DNA from: Sansalvadorimonas sp965243775
GTDB lineage: Bacteria > Pseudomonadota > Gammaproteobacteria > Pseudomonadales > Endozoicomonadaceae
Direction: 5' to 3'
DNA length: 64,000 nucleotides
Assembly (NCBI GenBank): GCA_965243775.1
Contig: CBDEWF010000019.1
Span: forward strand, 61,988-125,987
The stretch's first letter is position 1; the number at the start of each line of letters is the position of its first letter. The notes under the pieces are model-generated. The model saw only the letters and a program-made list of their open reading frames with translations, searched no databases and was not told where the DNA came from. Shown one piece after another: positions 1 through 8,300 of the stretch. Made by a program: the position numbers and the translations under genes.

Positions 1-721
1 CCAGGATACCTGCAGCTGAGGTGAACAGATCTCCATTTGTCAGAGTCAAACCAGAAGTATGAAGAACGGATTTAGAAAAGACCAGTACACGACCTGAGTT
101 CATTCCAAAAGTTCCGTTGGCTGTACTTCTACCGTTTTTGATATTAATTTTTTCCAGATTGGAAGTTGTACCTTTGAAAGAGCCGCCTGTCAGGGTCAAT
201 GAGTCTGTCTGACTGTCACCCTCAACCAAAATATCACCTGTAATAGTACCGCTGGAAGTAACTGAGAGACTCTTTCCATTCACATTGAAATCAATTGCAA
301 CCTGACCCTCAATGGAACCTGTATTGGTAATTGTTAAGTCTCCTGAGTCAGCGGCTGTCGTAATAGCCGTTCCTCCGGAGGTACTGGCCGAAATGCTCCC
401 CGAGTTCACCAGATTATATTGTGCACCGATAGCTACATTAACAGCACTGCTGGCACCATTGGCGGAAATAAACCCGGCATTGGTGTAAGTACAGGCTGTA
501 GTTGTACGGCTGCAGTCAGAACCATCCGAAGAGGTGCTTCTTCGTAGTTCAATGGCTGCCGTGTCACCACTGCCTCCAGTAACATTGCTGTTAGCGCTAT
601 TAGATAAACCATCACCCTCAACATATAGAGGCACAGCGTAAACTGGACCAGATAAACTTCCGCTAAGAGTAATAGCAATAGCTAAAGCCAGGGTTTCCTT
701 CTTATAGCCAGTCCTTGGCAT
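1..721 (-). CDS. Autotransporter-like adhesin, N-terminal part (runs off left edge)
   Basis: The frame is open from an ATG at 721 to the window edge, so about 240 N-terminal residues are visible and the C-terminus is missing. Residues 1-30 form a Sec signal peptide: basic start (MPRTGYKK), hydrophobic LALAIAITLSGSL, likely cleavage after VYA. The mature part is rich in Gly, Ser, Thr and Asn with recurring short strands such as NTGSIEG, SSGTITGD and LTLTGGSF, the pattern of a parallel beta-helix passenger in autotransporters and large adhesins. One Cys pair (DCSRTTTACTY) lies near residue 65. A weak AGGAT ribosome site precedes the ATG. No beta-barrel domain is visible because the gene is cut, so type V secretion is an inference from the passenger-like repeats. 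The neighbour on the same strand is the fabH-like gene, 93 bp upstream. Confidence 0.7.
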   Translation of the reverse strand, partial: MPRTGYKKETLALAIAITLSGSLSGPVYAVPLYVEGDGLSNSANSNVTGGSGDTAAIELRRSTSSDGSDCSRTTTACTYTNAGFISANGASSAVNVAIGAQYNLVNSGSISASTSGGTAITTAADSGDLTITNTGSIEGQVAIDFNVNGKSLSVTSSGTITGDILVEGDSQTDSLTLTGGSFKGTTSNLEKINIKNGRSTANGTFGMNSGRVLVFSKSVLHTSGLTLTNGDLFTSAAGIL

Positions 722-814
722 GGTTCTATCCTGTCTGTGGTAACTTAAAACTCACTTTAGATTGTTTGTCACCACATGCCAAGCAAGAGCAAGACAAGCA
801 GGCTATACGGCAGC

Positions 815-1933
815 TTACACCTTTTCCAAAACCACACTGCCTATAGAATAACCGGCTCCAAAAGAGCAGAGAACACCGTTCGCGCCCTGCTGGAGAGAAG
901 CTTTGGTTTTATGAAACGCAATCACTGACCCGGCAGAACTGGTATTGGCATATTTATCAAGAATAACCGGCGCCTCTTCTGGTAGCGGCTCCCGCCCCAT
1001 AACTTTACGCGCCACCAGCTGATTCATGGACAGGTTGGCCTGGTGTAACCAAAGCCGGTCGATCTCTGCAACATCCATTGACAGATTATTCATATGCCCA
1101 CTGATATGACGGGCGACCTGGGGACAAACCTCCTTGAAAACCTTGCGGCCATTCTGTACAAACAGCTTGTCGGGGCTTCCTATGCCCTCTTCCGCTGCAT
1201 TGTTCAGAAAACCGAAGTTATTGCGAATATTATTGGAATACTGGGTCCATACCTCTGTTCCCACCATACGCCAGCCACCATTTCTGGCCAGTTCAGAACT
1301 CTCAACCACCATGGCGGTGCAGGCATCACCAAAAATAAAATGGCTGTCCCGATCACGGAAATTAAGATGTGCTGTACAAATTTCAGGGTTAACCACCAGT
1401 ATGCGGCCGACGCTGCCAGCCTGGATCATATCACCGGCCATCTTCAGACCAAACGTGGCTGAGGAGCAGGCCACATTCATGTCGAAAGCAAAACCTGCAA
1501 CTCCCAGATAGTGCTGGATCTCAACAGCCACTGCAGGATAAGGTCGCTGCAGGTTGGAACAGGCCACAATTACCCCATCCAGATCCCGGCTCTGAATACC
1601 GGCTTCCTTCATGGCCTGCTGAGCTGAGGCCAATGCCATATCACACTGAATGGAGGGCTGGTCATTTTCCCTTTCCGAAAGGCGGGGCTTCATGCGCTGC
1701 GGGTCAAGAATCCCATCCTTGTCCATCACATGGCGACTGCAGATGCCAGAAGCTTTTTCAATAAAGGTACTGCTGCTCTCCTGCAGAGGTTCTACCTTAC
1801 CGGCATCAATAGCAGCCCTGTTTTTGTGGTTTTCAATAGCCACCCAGGCATTAAAGGATTCAACCAGTTCGTCATTATTGATGGTAAATGGCGGGGTAAA
1901 AAGCCCGGTACCGGTTAACACTGCATCTGACAC
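815..1933 (-). CDS. Beta-ketoacyl-ACP synthase III family protein (FabH-like)
   Basis: A 372-residue thiolase-fold condensing enzyme. The catalytic triad of KAS III is visible: Cys156 in DMNVACSSAT, His in LWLHQANLSMNQ and Asn in KYANTSSAGS. Enzymes of this family condense an acyl-CoA with malonyl-ACP. The protein is longer than E. coli FabH (317) and matches the size of the Pseudomonas PA3286-type homologue, which from memory feeds medium-chain acyl-CoA from beta-oxidation into fatty acid synthesis; the nearby fadD, MaoC and lipase genes fit that role. The start is GTG at 1933, with an AGGGGGG ribosome site 8 bases upstream. It stands alone, with hrpA upstream on the same strand behind a 160-bp gap holding a candidate operator. 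Confidence 0.88.
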   Translation of the reverse strand: MSDAVLTGTGLFTPPFTINNDELVESFNAWVAIENHKNRAAIDAGKVEPLQESSSTFIEKASGICSRHVMDKDGILDPQRMKPRLSERENDQPSIQCDMALASAQQAMKEAGIQSRDLDGVIVACSNLQRPYPAVAVEIQHYLGVAGFAFDMNVACSSATFGLKMAGDMIQAGSVGRILVVNPEICTAHLNFRDRDSHFIFGDACTAMVVESSELARNGGWRMVGTEVWTQYSNNIRNNFGFLNNAAEEGIGSPDKLFVQNGRKVFKEVCPQVARHISGHMNNLSMDVAEIDRLWLHQANLSMNQLVARKVMGREPLPEEAPVILDKYANTSSAGSVIAFHKTKASLQQGANGVLCSFGAGYSIGSVVLEKV

Positions 1934-1961
1934 GAGAACCCCCCTCGCATAAATTGGTATA

Positions 1962-1976
1962 ACCGGTAAAACCGGT
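1962..1976. promoter_or_regulatory. Double ACCGGT palindrome upstream of the fabH-like gene
   Basis: Two copies of the palindrome ACCGGT are separated by AAA, giving ACCGGTAAAACCGGT as one larger inverted repeat, 29 bases before the GTG start of the FabH-like gene. The minus strand just downstream of it reads TTATACC, a possible -10. The position suits a repressor site, but no cognate regulator is visible. Confidence 0.35.
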
Positions 1977-2048
1977 ACTCTTGTTATTGCACCGGATGGT
2001 ATAGCAGCTGGCGGGCAGTGGAAACAGCAGAGAGAGTGATAATACCGA

Positions 2049-2067
2049 GTTGGCCTTTTAAGCCAAC
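2049..2067 (-). terminator. Hairpin after hrpA
   Basis: GTTGGC/GCCAAC arms of 6 bp with a 7-base loop lie 27 bases after the hrpA stop. There is no T tract, so this is a weak or factor-dependent terminator at best. Confidence 0.35.
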
Positions 2068-2093
2068 CTGGTTAATCGTTAGGAACAGTCTAC

Positions 2094-5000
2094 TCAGGGA
2101 ACAGCCACCTCTTCCCAAACCTTGCGTAAACGCTTGTCGGAAACCGGCATGCGGGTTTTCAAGGTCTGGGCGAACAGGGACACCCTGTACTCCTCCAGCA
2201 TCCAGCGATACCGCCAGAGCGTATTATCAACAATCCTCACTTTTTCCAATGCTTCCCGTCTGGCATTCCACGCATCAAACAGATGCTGCAGTTCATCGGT
2301 ATGAACCCGATCCCGATTGTAGTTGGCACCCAGCTTATCAAGACGGATTTCAACAGCCTGAAGATAACGGGGAAACTGCTCCAGCCACTCCAGAGGAGTC
2401 TGGCGAAGAAAGCCCTGAAATAGCAGATTCTTCAATTGACCCTGAATATCCGACATAGACAGTGCAACCTGGAAAGAGATTTTTCCCTTCAAACGTTTTT
2501 GAAGTGCTGTGTGCCGGGTAAATATATCCAGCAGCAGTCTGTCGAGCTGCTCGGCAAAAGCCACCATCTCTCCCTTGTGCCGGGCCAGCAGGGTACGAAA
2601 CTCTGTCTCATTCCGAGGCCAGTTATCGGCATCAGCAAGAAAAACCTGCCGGATTACAAATCTCTCAATATCTTCCAGAAGTGCCGTTTTGGGAATCGTG
2701 TTCACGGCCAGCACCGTAATCCGGTTCAGGTTCTTCATCTGCTTGAGCATAAAGCGTACCTGTTCCGGCAGAGCCAGACGGATCAGCCTGGTCAGACCCC
2801 AGACCATCTGCTCCTTAGCCAGTTCCGGGCTGTCAAACAGACGCAGAGCCACGGAACCACTTTCATCCACCAGGGCCGGATAGGATTTGAACAGCAAACC
2901 ACCACGGGTCTGGCTGATCTCTTCCGCAAGCTCACCAATGGTCCAGCCAGTGATACCTGACTGCTCCAGCCCCCGATCTGTGATATCCCTCAGGCTGGTC
3001 CTGGCTTTTCCGGCAAATCGTTCCCGCAGGCTGACCATGTCCCGCCCCTGCCCCAGTACCTTGCCATCGTCATCCAGCACCCGGATATTCATCTGAAAAT
3101 GTTGATCAAGGGTTTCCAGTTTCCAGGCATCTTCAGGGATACGCACCCCAGTCATCCGGAACAGTTTCACACCCAGCATCTCGGTCAGGGATTCACCACA
3201 GGCATTCAATCCTTCAAGGGCCGCTTTGGCGAAGTCCGGAACGGGAACAAAATTCTTGCGCACCTGCTTGGGCAGTGACCGAATCAATGCCACAACCTTA
3301 TCCTGCAGCATCCCCGGCACCAGCCACTCCAGACGCTTGCGGGAAACCTTCTGCAGCAGGGATACAGGCACAGAAACCGTCACCCCGTCATCTTTCTCTC
3401 CGGGAGCAAAGTGATAAGTCAGAGGCAGTTCCATACCTTCCCATTTCAAGCGGTCCGGATACTGTACAGCAGTCACATTAACTGCTTCGTGCTGCATCAG
3501 ATACTCACGGGTCAGGAACAGAATTCCACCATTGTCCTGCTCGGCTCTCCTCCTCCAGGATTCGAAGCCGGCACCGTTAACAATCTCTGCTGGAACCCGT
3601 TCACTGTAAAAAGCGAAAAGGGTTTCCGGGTCGGCCAGAATATCCTGACGGCGGGACTTGGCTTCCAGCTCTTCAACCTCGGCAATCAACTTTTGGTTGT
3701 GTCTGAAGAACGTGGCGTTACTGGTGTAATGACCAGCAACCAGCCCTTCCCGCAGCAACAGCTCCCGGGAAACCACAGGATCAATAGCCCCGTAGTGCAC
3801 TTTGCGCCGGGAATAGATCACCAGACCATAGAGTGTTGCCTGCTCATAGGCCACAGCCCTGGCCTGCTTTTTCTCCCAGTGGGGCTCAAACCAGCTGCGC
3901 TTGATCAAGTGACCTGCCAGCGGCTCAATCCAGGACGGTTCAATTTTGGCAACAACACGGGCATAGAGCTTGGAAGTCTCTACCAGTTCTGCCGCCATCA
4001 CCCACTTGGGTTTGCGTTTAAATAGCCCGGAACCGGGAAAAACCCAGAACTTGCGGTTTCGGGCTCCAAGGTAGTTCGCTTCTTCGGTTTTGTTACCAAG
4101 GTGACTGAGCAGCCCTGTCAGAAGGGCTTTATGAATATCGGCATAGCTGGCCTGTTCACTGTTATGACGCAGTTTCAAATCCCTGCTGACCAGAGCCAGC
4201 TGGCGATGCATATCTTTCCACTCCCGCATCCGCATAAAGCTGAGGAAATGGCTTTTGCACAGCTTGCGTAGCTGGTTGGAGGAGAGCTCCTGACGTTGCT
4301 GTTCATACCAGCGCCACAGATTAACAAAGGTCAGGAAGTCGGAATCGTCATCATAAAACTCCCGGTGTTTCTGATCCGAGGCCTGCTTCTTCTCTGCCGG
4401 ACGTTCCCGTGGATCCTGGACACTCAGGGCACTGACAATAATCAGTACTTCATCCAGGGCATTGGTGTCATGGGCCGCCAGTAGCATACGGCCAAGACGT
4501 GGGTCGATGGGCAGTTGCGCCAGCTGGCGTCCAACCCTGGTCAGACGGTTATCCTTGCTGACCGCTCCAAGCTCCTGCAATAGCCGATAGCCATCATTGA
4601 TGGCACGGTTATCCGGGCGGTCAACAAATGGAAACCGGGTCACATCTCCCAGCCCCAGTTTAAGCATCTGCAGAATAACCGCTGCCAAATTAGTACGGAG
4701 AATTTCAGCGTCAGTAAATTCGGGGCGGCTATAGAAGTCTGCTTCATCATAAAGGCGAATACAGATTCCTTCCGCAATCCGTCCACAACGCCCCTTACGC
4801 TGGTTGGCAGAAGCCTGTGACACGGGCTCAACGGGCAGGCGCTGTACCTTGCCGCGCACACTGTAGCGGCTGATACGCGCTGTTCCCGGATCAATGACAT
4901 AGTGAATGCCGGGTACAGTCAGTGAAGTTTCTGCAACGTTAGTTGCCAGAATAACCCTGCGCCCGGAATGGGACTGAAAAATTCTGTTCTGCTCGGCATT

Positions 5001-6002
5001 GGACAGGCGGGCATAGAGCGGAAGAATTTCCGTGTCACGCAGTTTCCTTTCCCGCAGGAATTTGGCTGTTTCCCGAATATCACGTTCACCGGGAAGAAAC
5101 ACCAGTACATCACCCAGACGGTGACCAGTTCCACCCCGTTCCAGGTTTTCAATTTCCTGCAGAGCCTGGTAGATACCCTGCATCTGACGCTCATCCGCAT
5201 CCCTGGCTTCTACCTCCAGATCTGCCAGGGAGCGGTACAGAACCTCAACCGGGTAGGTACGGCCAGATACTTCAATAACCGGAGCATTATTGAAATGTCT
5301 GGAGAAACGCTCCACATCAATGGTGGCCGACGTGATGATCAGCTTCAGGTCTGGTCGTTTGGGCAACAGGATCTTGAGATAACCGAGCAGGAAATCAATA
5401 TTCAGGCTGCGCTCATGGGCTTCATCAATAATCAGAGTGTCGTAGTTATTAAGAAAACGGTCGTTCTGAATTTCTGCCAGCAGGATACCGTCAGTCATCA
5501 GTTTGACCCGGGTCTGATCACTGACCTGATCGGTAAAGCGCACCTGATAACCGACCTGCCCACCCAGTTCTGTTTCCAGCTCTTCAGCAATTCTGCTACC
5601 CACAGAACGGGCTGCCAGACGGCGGGGTTGTGTATGGCCAATCTGGCCATGGATACCACGACCCAGCTCCAGACAGATTTTCGGCAGCTGGGTCGTTTTG
5701 CCCGACCCGGTTTCACCCGCCACAATCACCACCTGATGATCAGCTATCAGCCGGGCGATATCATCCTTTTTCTGAACAACCGGCAGTCCTTCGTTCCAGT
5801 TCAGTTTTACCGGTTGCACACGGCGCTGCTCAACCTGGGCAGAGGAACGCTCCAGACGATGATAAAAGCGCTCCCGCTCCTTTCCGGACAGACGCCGCCA
5901 GTTACGCCACTGGCGCTGTAGCCAGTAACGGTCACGAATCAGACTATCCTTGATTTCAGCAGTTACCGCTGCTTTGTCTTTACGACCTACCTGTTCTGTC
6001 AT
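2094..6002 (-). CDS. hrpA: ATP-dependent RNA helicase HrpA
   Basis: A DEAH-box helicase of about 1302 residues, the same length as E. coli HrpA (1300). In order it shows Walker A (GETGSGKTTQ), the DEAH box (IIDEAHERSLN), motif III SAT, motif VI (QRKGRCGR), the helicase-associated and OB regions, and the long C-terminal DUF3418-type extension peculiar to HrpA. The family unwinds RNA in mRNA processing and rescue of stalled ribosomes. I place the start at the ATG at 6002 (MTEQVGRKDK): the open frame continues upstream, but only through a decayed fadD remnant and a perfect hairpin, and the shorter form matches the family length. Confidence 0.95.
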   Translation of the reverse strand: MTEQVGRKDKAAVTAEIKDSLIRDRYWLQRQWRNWRRLSGKERERFYHRLERSSAQVEQRRVQPVKLNWNEGLPVVQKKDDIARLIADHQVVIVAGETGSGKTTQLPKICLELGRGIHGQIGHTQPRRLAARSVGSRIAEELETELGGQVGYQVRFTDQVSDQTRVKLMTDGILLAEIQNDRFLNNYDTLIIDEAHERSLNIDFLLGYLKILLPKRPDLKLIITSATIDVERFSRHFNNAPVIEVSGRTYPVEVLYRSLADLEVEARDADERQMQGIYQALQEIENLERGGTGHRLGDVLVFLPGERDIRETAKFLRERKLRDTEILPLYARLSNAEQNRIFQSHSGRRVILATNVAETSLTVPGIHYVIDPGTARISRYSVRGKVQRLPVEPVSQASANQRKGRCGRIAEGICIRLYDEADFYSRPEFTDAEILRTNLAAVILQMLKLGLGDVTRFPFVDRPDNRAINDGYRLLQELGAVSKDNRLTRVGRQLAQLPIDPRLGRMLLAAHDTNALDEVLIIVSALSVQDPRERPAEKKQASDQKHREFYDDDSDFLTFVNLWRWYEQQRQELSSNQLRKLCKSHFLSFMRMREWKDMHRQLALVSRDLKLRHNSEQASYADIHKALLTGLLSHLGNKTEEANYLGARNRKFWVFPGSGLFKRKPKWVMAAELVETSKLYARVVAKIEPSWIEPLAGHLIKRSWFEPHWEKKQARAVAYEQATLYGLVIYSRRKVHYGAIDPVVSRELLLREGLVAGHYTSNATFFRHNQKLIAEVEELEAKSRRQDILADPETLFAFYSERVPAEIVNGAGFESWRRRAEQDNGGILFLTREYLMQHEAVNVTAVQYPDRLKWEGMELPLTYHFAPGEKDDGVTVSVPVSLLQKVSRKRLEWLVPGMLQDKVVALIRSLPKQVRKNFVPVPDFAKAALEGLNACGESLTEMLGVKLFRMTGVRIPEDAWKLETLDQHFQMNIRVLDDDGKVLGQGRDMVSLRERFAGKARTSLRDITDRGLEQSGITGWTIGELAEEISQTRGGLLFKSYPALVDESGSVALRLFDSPELAKEQMVWGLTRLIRLALPEQVRFMLKQMKNLNRITVLAVNTIPKTALLEDIERFVIRQVFLADADNWPRNETEFRTLLARHKGEMVAFAEQLDRLLLDIFTRHTALQKRLKGKISFQVALSMSDIQGQLKNLLFQGFLRQTPLEWLEQFPRYLQAVEIRLDKLGANYNRDRVHTDELQHLFDAWNARREALEKVRIVDNTLWRYRWMLEEYRVSLFAQTLKTRMPVSDKRLRKVWEEVAVP

Positions 6003-6020
6003 TTTCCAGCACAGCTTATA

Positions 6021-6064
6021 CGCAACAGACCGGAAGCCCATGACAGGGCTTCCGGTCTGTTGCG
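6021..6064. repeat. Perfect 19-bp inverted repeat upstream of hrpA
   Basis: Arms CGCAACAGACCGGAAGCCC (6021-6039) and its exact complement (6046-6064) enclose the 6-base loop ATGACA. It lies 19 bases upstream of the hrpA ATG, between hrpA and the fadD remnant. There is no T run on either side. It could stop read-through from fadD, fold the hrpA leader, or be one member of a dispersed palindrome family. Confidence 0.8.
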
Positions 6065-6084
6065 AGAATCTTTCTTTACTTGGG

Positions 6085-6185
6085 AGGTGCCAGCACACTC
6101 CCAAACATCCCGATGGCGCACAAGTATATCTTCCAACGTTCCGGGATACACCTTAAAGCGGGGATACTGATGATACCTTATCTTG
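6085..6185 (-). pseudogene. Remnant of a second fadD copy
   Basis: Bases 6106-6184 align with 6531-6609 inside the intact fadD, about three quarters identical by eye with one gap. Translated, the remnant reads YPGTLEDILVRHRDVWECAG against YPNELEDVLVRHPDVEQCAA of FadD. Only this stretch of the C-terminal AMP-binding domain survives, with no start and a shifted frame. Pseudomonads carry tandem fadD1/fadD2 at the corresponding locus, so this is most simply a decayed tandem paralogue. Confidence 0.7.
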
Positions 6186-6273
6186 TACTGTTACTACCCT
6201 GCTTTTCATAGCAAAATTAAAGAAGTTCGCACCCCCGGACGGTACAGTTTCCGACCAGCCCAGGGGTTATCAC

Positions 6274-7971
6274 TCAGGCTACCGTCTCTTCTTCCGCCAT
6301 CCTTGCCAGCTCTTCATCCCGCAGTGCCCGACGCAGAATCTTACCTACATTTGTTGTTGGCAGCTGGTCCCGGAAATCAATCAGTTTTGGTACCTTGTAG
6401 CCCGTCACATACTGGCGAAAATGGCTGCGAATATCTTCCGGGGTCAGGGCCGGATTTTTGCTGACGACAAACATCTTGATCCGTTCACCTGTTTTGGGGC
6501 AGGGCACACCGATAGCCGCACACTGCTCAACATCCGGATGGCGTACCAGGACATCTTCCAGCTCATTGGGATAAACATTAAAGCCGGAAACGCTGATCAT
6601 ATCTTTCTTGCGATCGACAATACGAACATAACCTTCGTCATCAATCACTGCAATATCACCACTGCCCAGCCAGCCATCCCCGGTCAGGGCGCTGGCGGTT
6701 TCATCAGGGCGCTGCCAGTAACCTTTCATGACCTGGGGTCCGCGGATGCAGAGTTCACCAGCCTCACCAACCGGCAGTTCTTCACCCTCTTCATTGACGA
6801 CTTTCAACTCTGTAGAAGGCAGTGGCATGCCGATAGTACCCAGGTGATTCCCAGACAAAGGATTCAAAGTCACAACCGGCGAAGCTTCCGTCATGCCATA
6901 GCCTTCAATAATTTCACAGCCTGTCATAACCTGCCAGCGTTTGGCTGTTTCCATCTGCAACGCCATGCCACCAGACAGGGTCATCTTCAGACGGCTGAAA
7001 TCCAGGCCCTGAAAATCCGGATTATTCATTAAACCGTTAAACAGAGTGTTAAGCCCCACCAGCATGGTATAGGGATATTTCTTGAGTTCCTTGACAAAGG
7101 ACTTCAGATCCCGGGGGTTGGTAATCAACAGATTATGCATACCTGTTTTCAGGCCCACCATGCAGTGCACGGTAAAGGAGAAAATATGGTACAGAGGCAG
7201 GGGAGCCACTATCAGTTCACCACCGGTAACAATATCCCTCTCAACAAAGGCATAGACCTGTTCCATATTGGAAACAATATTGGCGTGGGTCAGTTCTGCT
7301 CCTTTGGCAACACCTGTCGTACCACCGGTGTACTGAAGAACAGCGGTATCATCAGCGGCTGCCTGATGACGGTTCAGGCTGAAACCTGCACCTTTCGCCA
7401 GCACTTCATTAAAGGAAACAGCCTTGGGCAGACTGTAAGCCGGCACCATCTTCTGGACATGCTTCAGCACACCATTAACAACGAACCGCTTAACCGGGTT
7501 CAGCATGTCACCGACCTCCGTCACGATCACATGCTTGATAGATGTCCTTGGCAAGACAACTTCAGCCATATGGGCCATATTGGCCAGCACAACCAGCGCC
7601 TTGGCTCTGGAGTCCCGAAACTGGTGTTCCATTTCACATTCGGTGTAGAGCGGGTTAGTGTTAACCACTATCAAACCAGCTTTCAGGGCACCAAAGATCA
7701 CCACCGGAAACTGGTTAAGGTTAGGTAGCTGAACAGCGATACGGTCACCAGGCACCAGATCAGTTGCATGCTGCAGCCAGCCAGCAAAGCGGGTACTCAA
7801 TTCATCCAGCTCACCATAGGTAATGGTTTTACCCAGATTGGTGAAAGCGGGTTTGTGCTGAAACTTGCGGCAAGCCTGGTCAAGCACATCAAGAATCGAT
7901 GTATAAGAATGGCTGTTGATCTCGGCCTGGACACCTTCGGGATATTTTTCGACCCAAAAGTTCCTGTTCAT
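6274..7971 (-). CDS. fadD: Long-chain fatty acid-CoA ligase FadD
   Basis: A 565-residue member of the ANL adenylating family, close to E. coli FadD (561). Visible motifs: the AMP-binding P-loop YTGGTTGVAKGAELTH, the GYGMTEASP motif, and the FACS signature region with SGDIAVIDDEGYVRIVDRKKDM. The catalytic C-terminal lysine lies in the TNVGKILRRALRD tail. It activates fatty acids to acyl-CoA on the inner membrane for beta-oxidation. The gene is divergent from the lysophospholipase-like gene across a 329-bp shared regulatory region. A decayed fadD copy lies just downstream. Confidence 0.95.
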   Translation of the reverse strand: MNRNFWVEKYPEGVQAEINSHSYTSILDVLDQACRKFQHKPAFTNLGKTITYGELDELSTRFAGWLQHATDLVPGDRIAVQLPNLNQFPVVIFGALKAGLIVVNTNPLYTECEMEHQFRDSRAKALVVLANMAHMAEVVLPRTSIKHVIVTEVGDMLNPVKRFVVNGVLKHVQKMVPAYSLPKAVSFNEVLAKGAGFSLNRHQAAADDTAVLQYTGGTTGVAKGAELTHANIVSNMEQVYAFVERDIVTGGELIVAPLPLYHIFSFTVHCMVGLKTGMHNLLITNPRDLKSFVKELKKYPYTMLVGLNTLFNGLMNNPDFQGLDFSRLKMTLSGGMALQMETAKRWQVMTGCEIIEGYGMTEASPVVTLNPLSGNHLGTIGMPLPSTELKVVNEEGEELPVGEAGELCIRGPQVMKGYWQRPDETASALTGDGWLGSGDIAVIDDEGYVRIVDRKKDMISVSGFNVYPNELEDVLVRHPDVEQCAAIGVPCPKTGERIKMFVVSKNPALTPEDIRSHFRQYVTGYKVPKLIDFRDQLPTTNVGKILRRALRDEELARMAEEETVA

Positions 7972-8300
7972 GATCTGACTCCTGACATACTCTGCCTGTA
8001 TTCATCCTGCCCGAACGATGCACTATTCAGACAGGTCCCCCTGGATAAATTCAGGGGTTGCGGGGGTAAAAAGCGCTGGGTAATAAAATGCAAACCATTA
8101 CCCTGAATGAAAATAAGGGCGCGAAGGGTAACAGTTTTAGGGGCCTTCGATCCAGTTTTGATGGGTTTTCCCCATCTGTTTGCCTGTATTTAGTGCCATA
8201 TCGAAGAAATTGACAAATAGAAACATAAAAATACACAAACTGTATTGGCAAACAGCCATGAGCAGGAAATGTTTTTCCATGGTAAAAAGGAAACCGTGAT
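7972..8300. promoter_or_regulatory. Divergent promoter region between fadD and the hydrolase gene
   Basis: No gene is supported in these 329 bases. They hold a CCCCTG/CAGGGG hairpin (8038-8057), a perfect 9-bp inverted repeat CTGTTTGCC (8176-8184)/GGCAAACAG (8247-8255), and between its arms a TTGACA -35 (8210-8215) with a weak TACACA 16 bases on, pointing toward the hydrolase. An AAGGA ribosome site precedes the hydrolase ATG. TGCCTGTATT occurs twice (7994 and 8181), once near each gene. Confidence 0.5.

Noticed and set aside
433..678. 81-codon minus-strand frame inside the adhesin gene
   Set aside because: It overlaps the adhesin frame, which has a signal peptide and repeat pattern; the other frame has neither.
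4968..5921. 317-codon plus-strand frame inside hrpA
   Set aside because: It is antisense to the conserved helicase motifs of hrpA and has no recognisable domain.
6003..6104. Longer hrpA start
   Set aside because: The extra 34 codons translate the palindrome and the fadD remnant, and the shorter form equals the family length.
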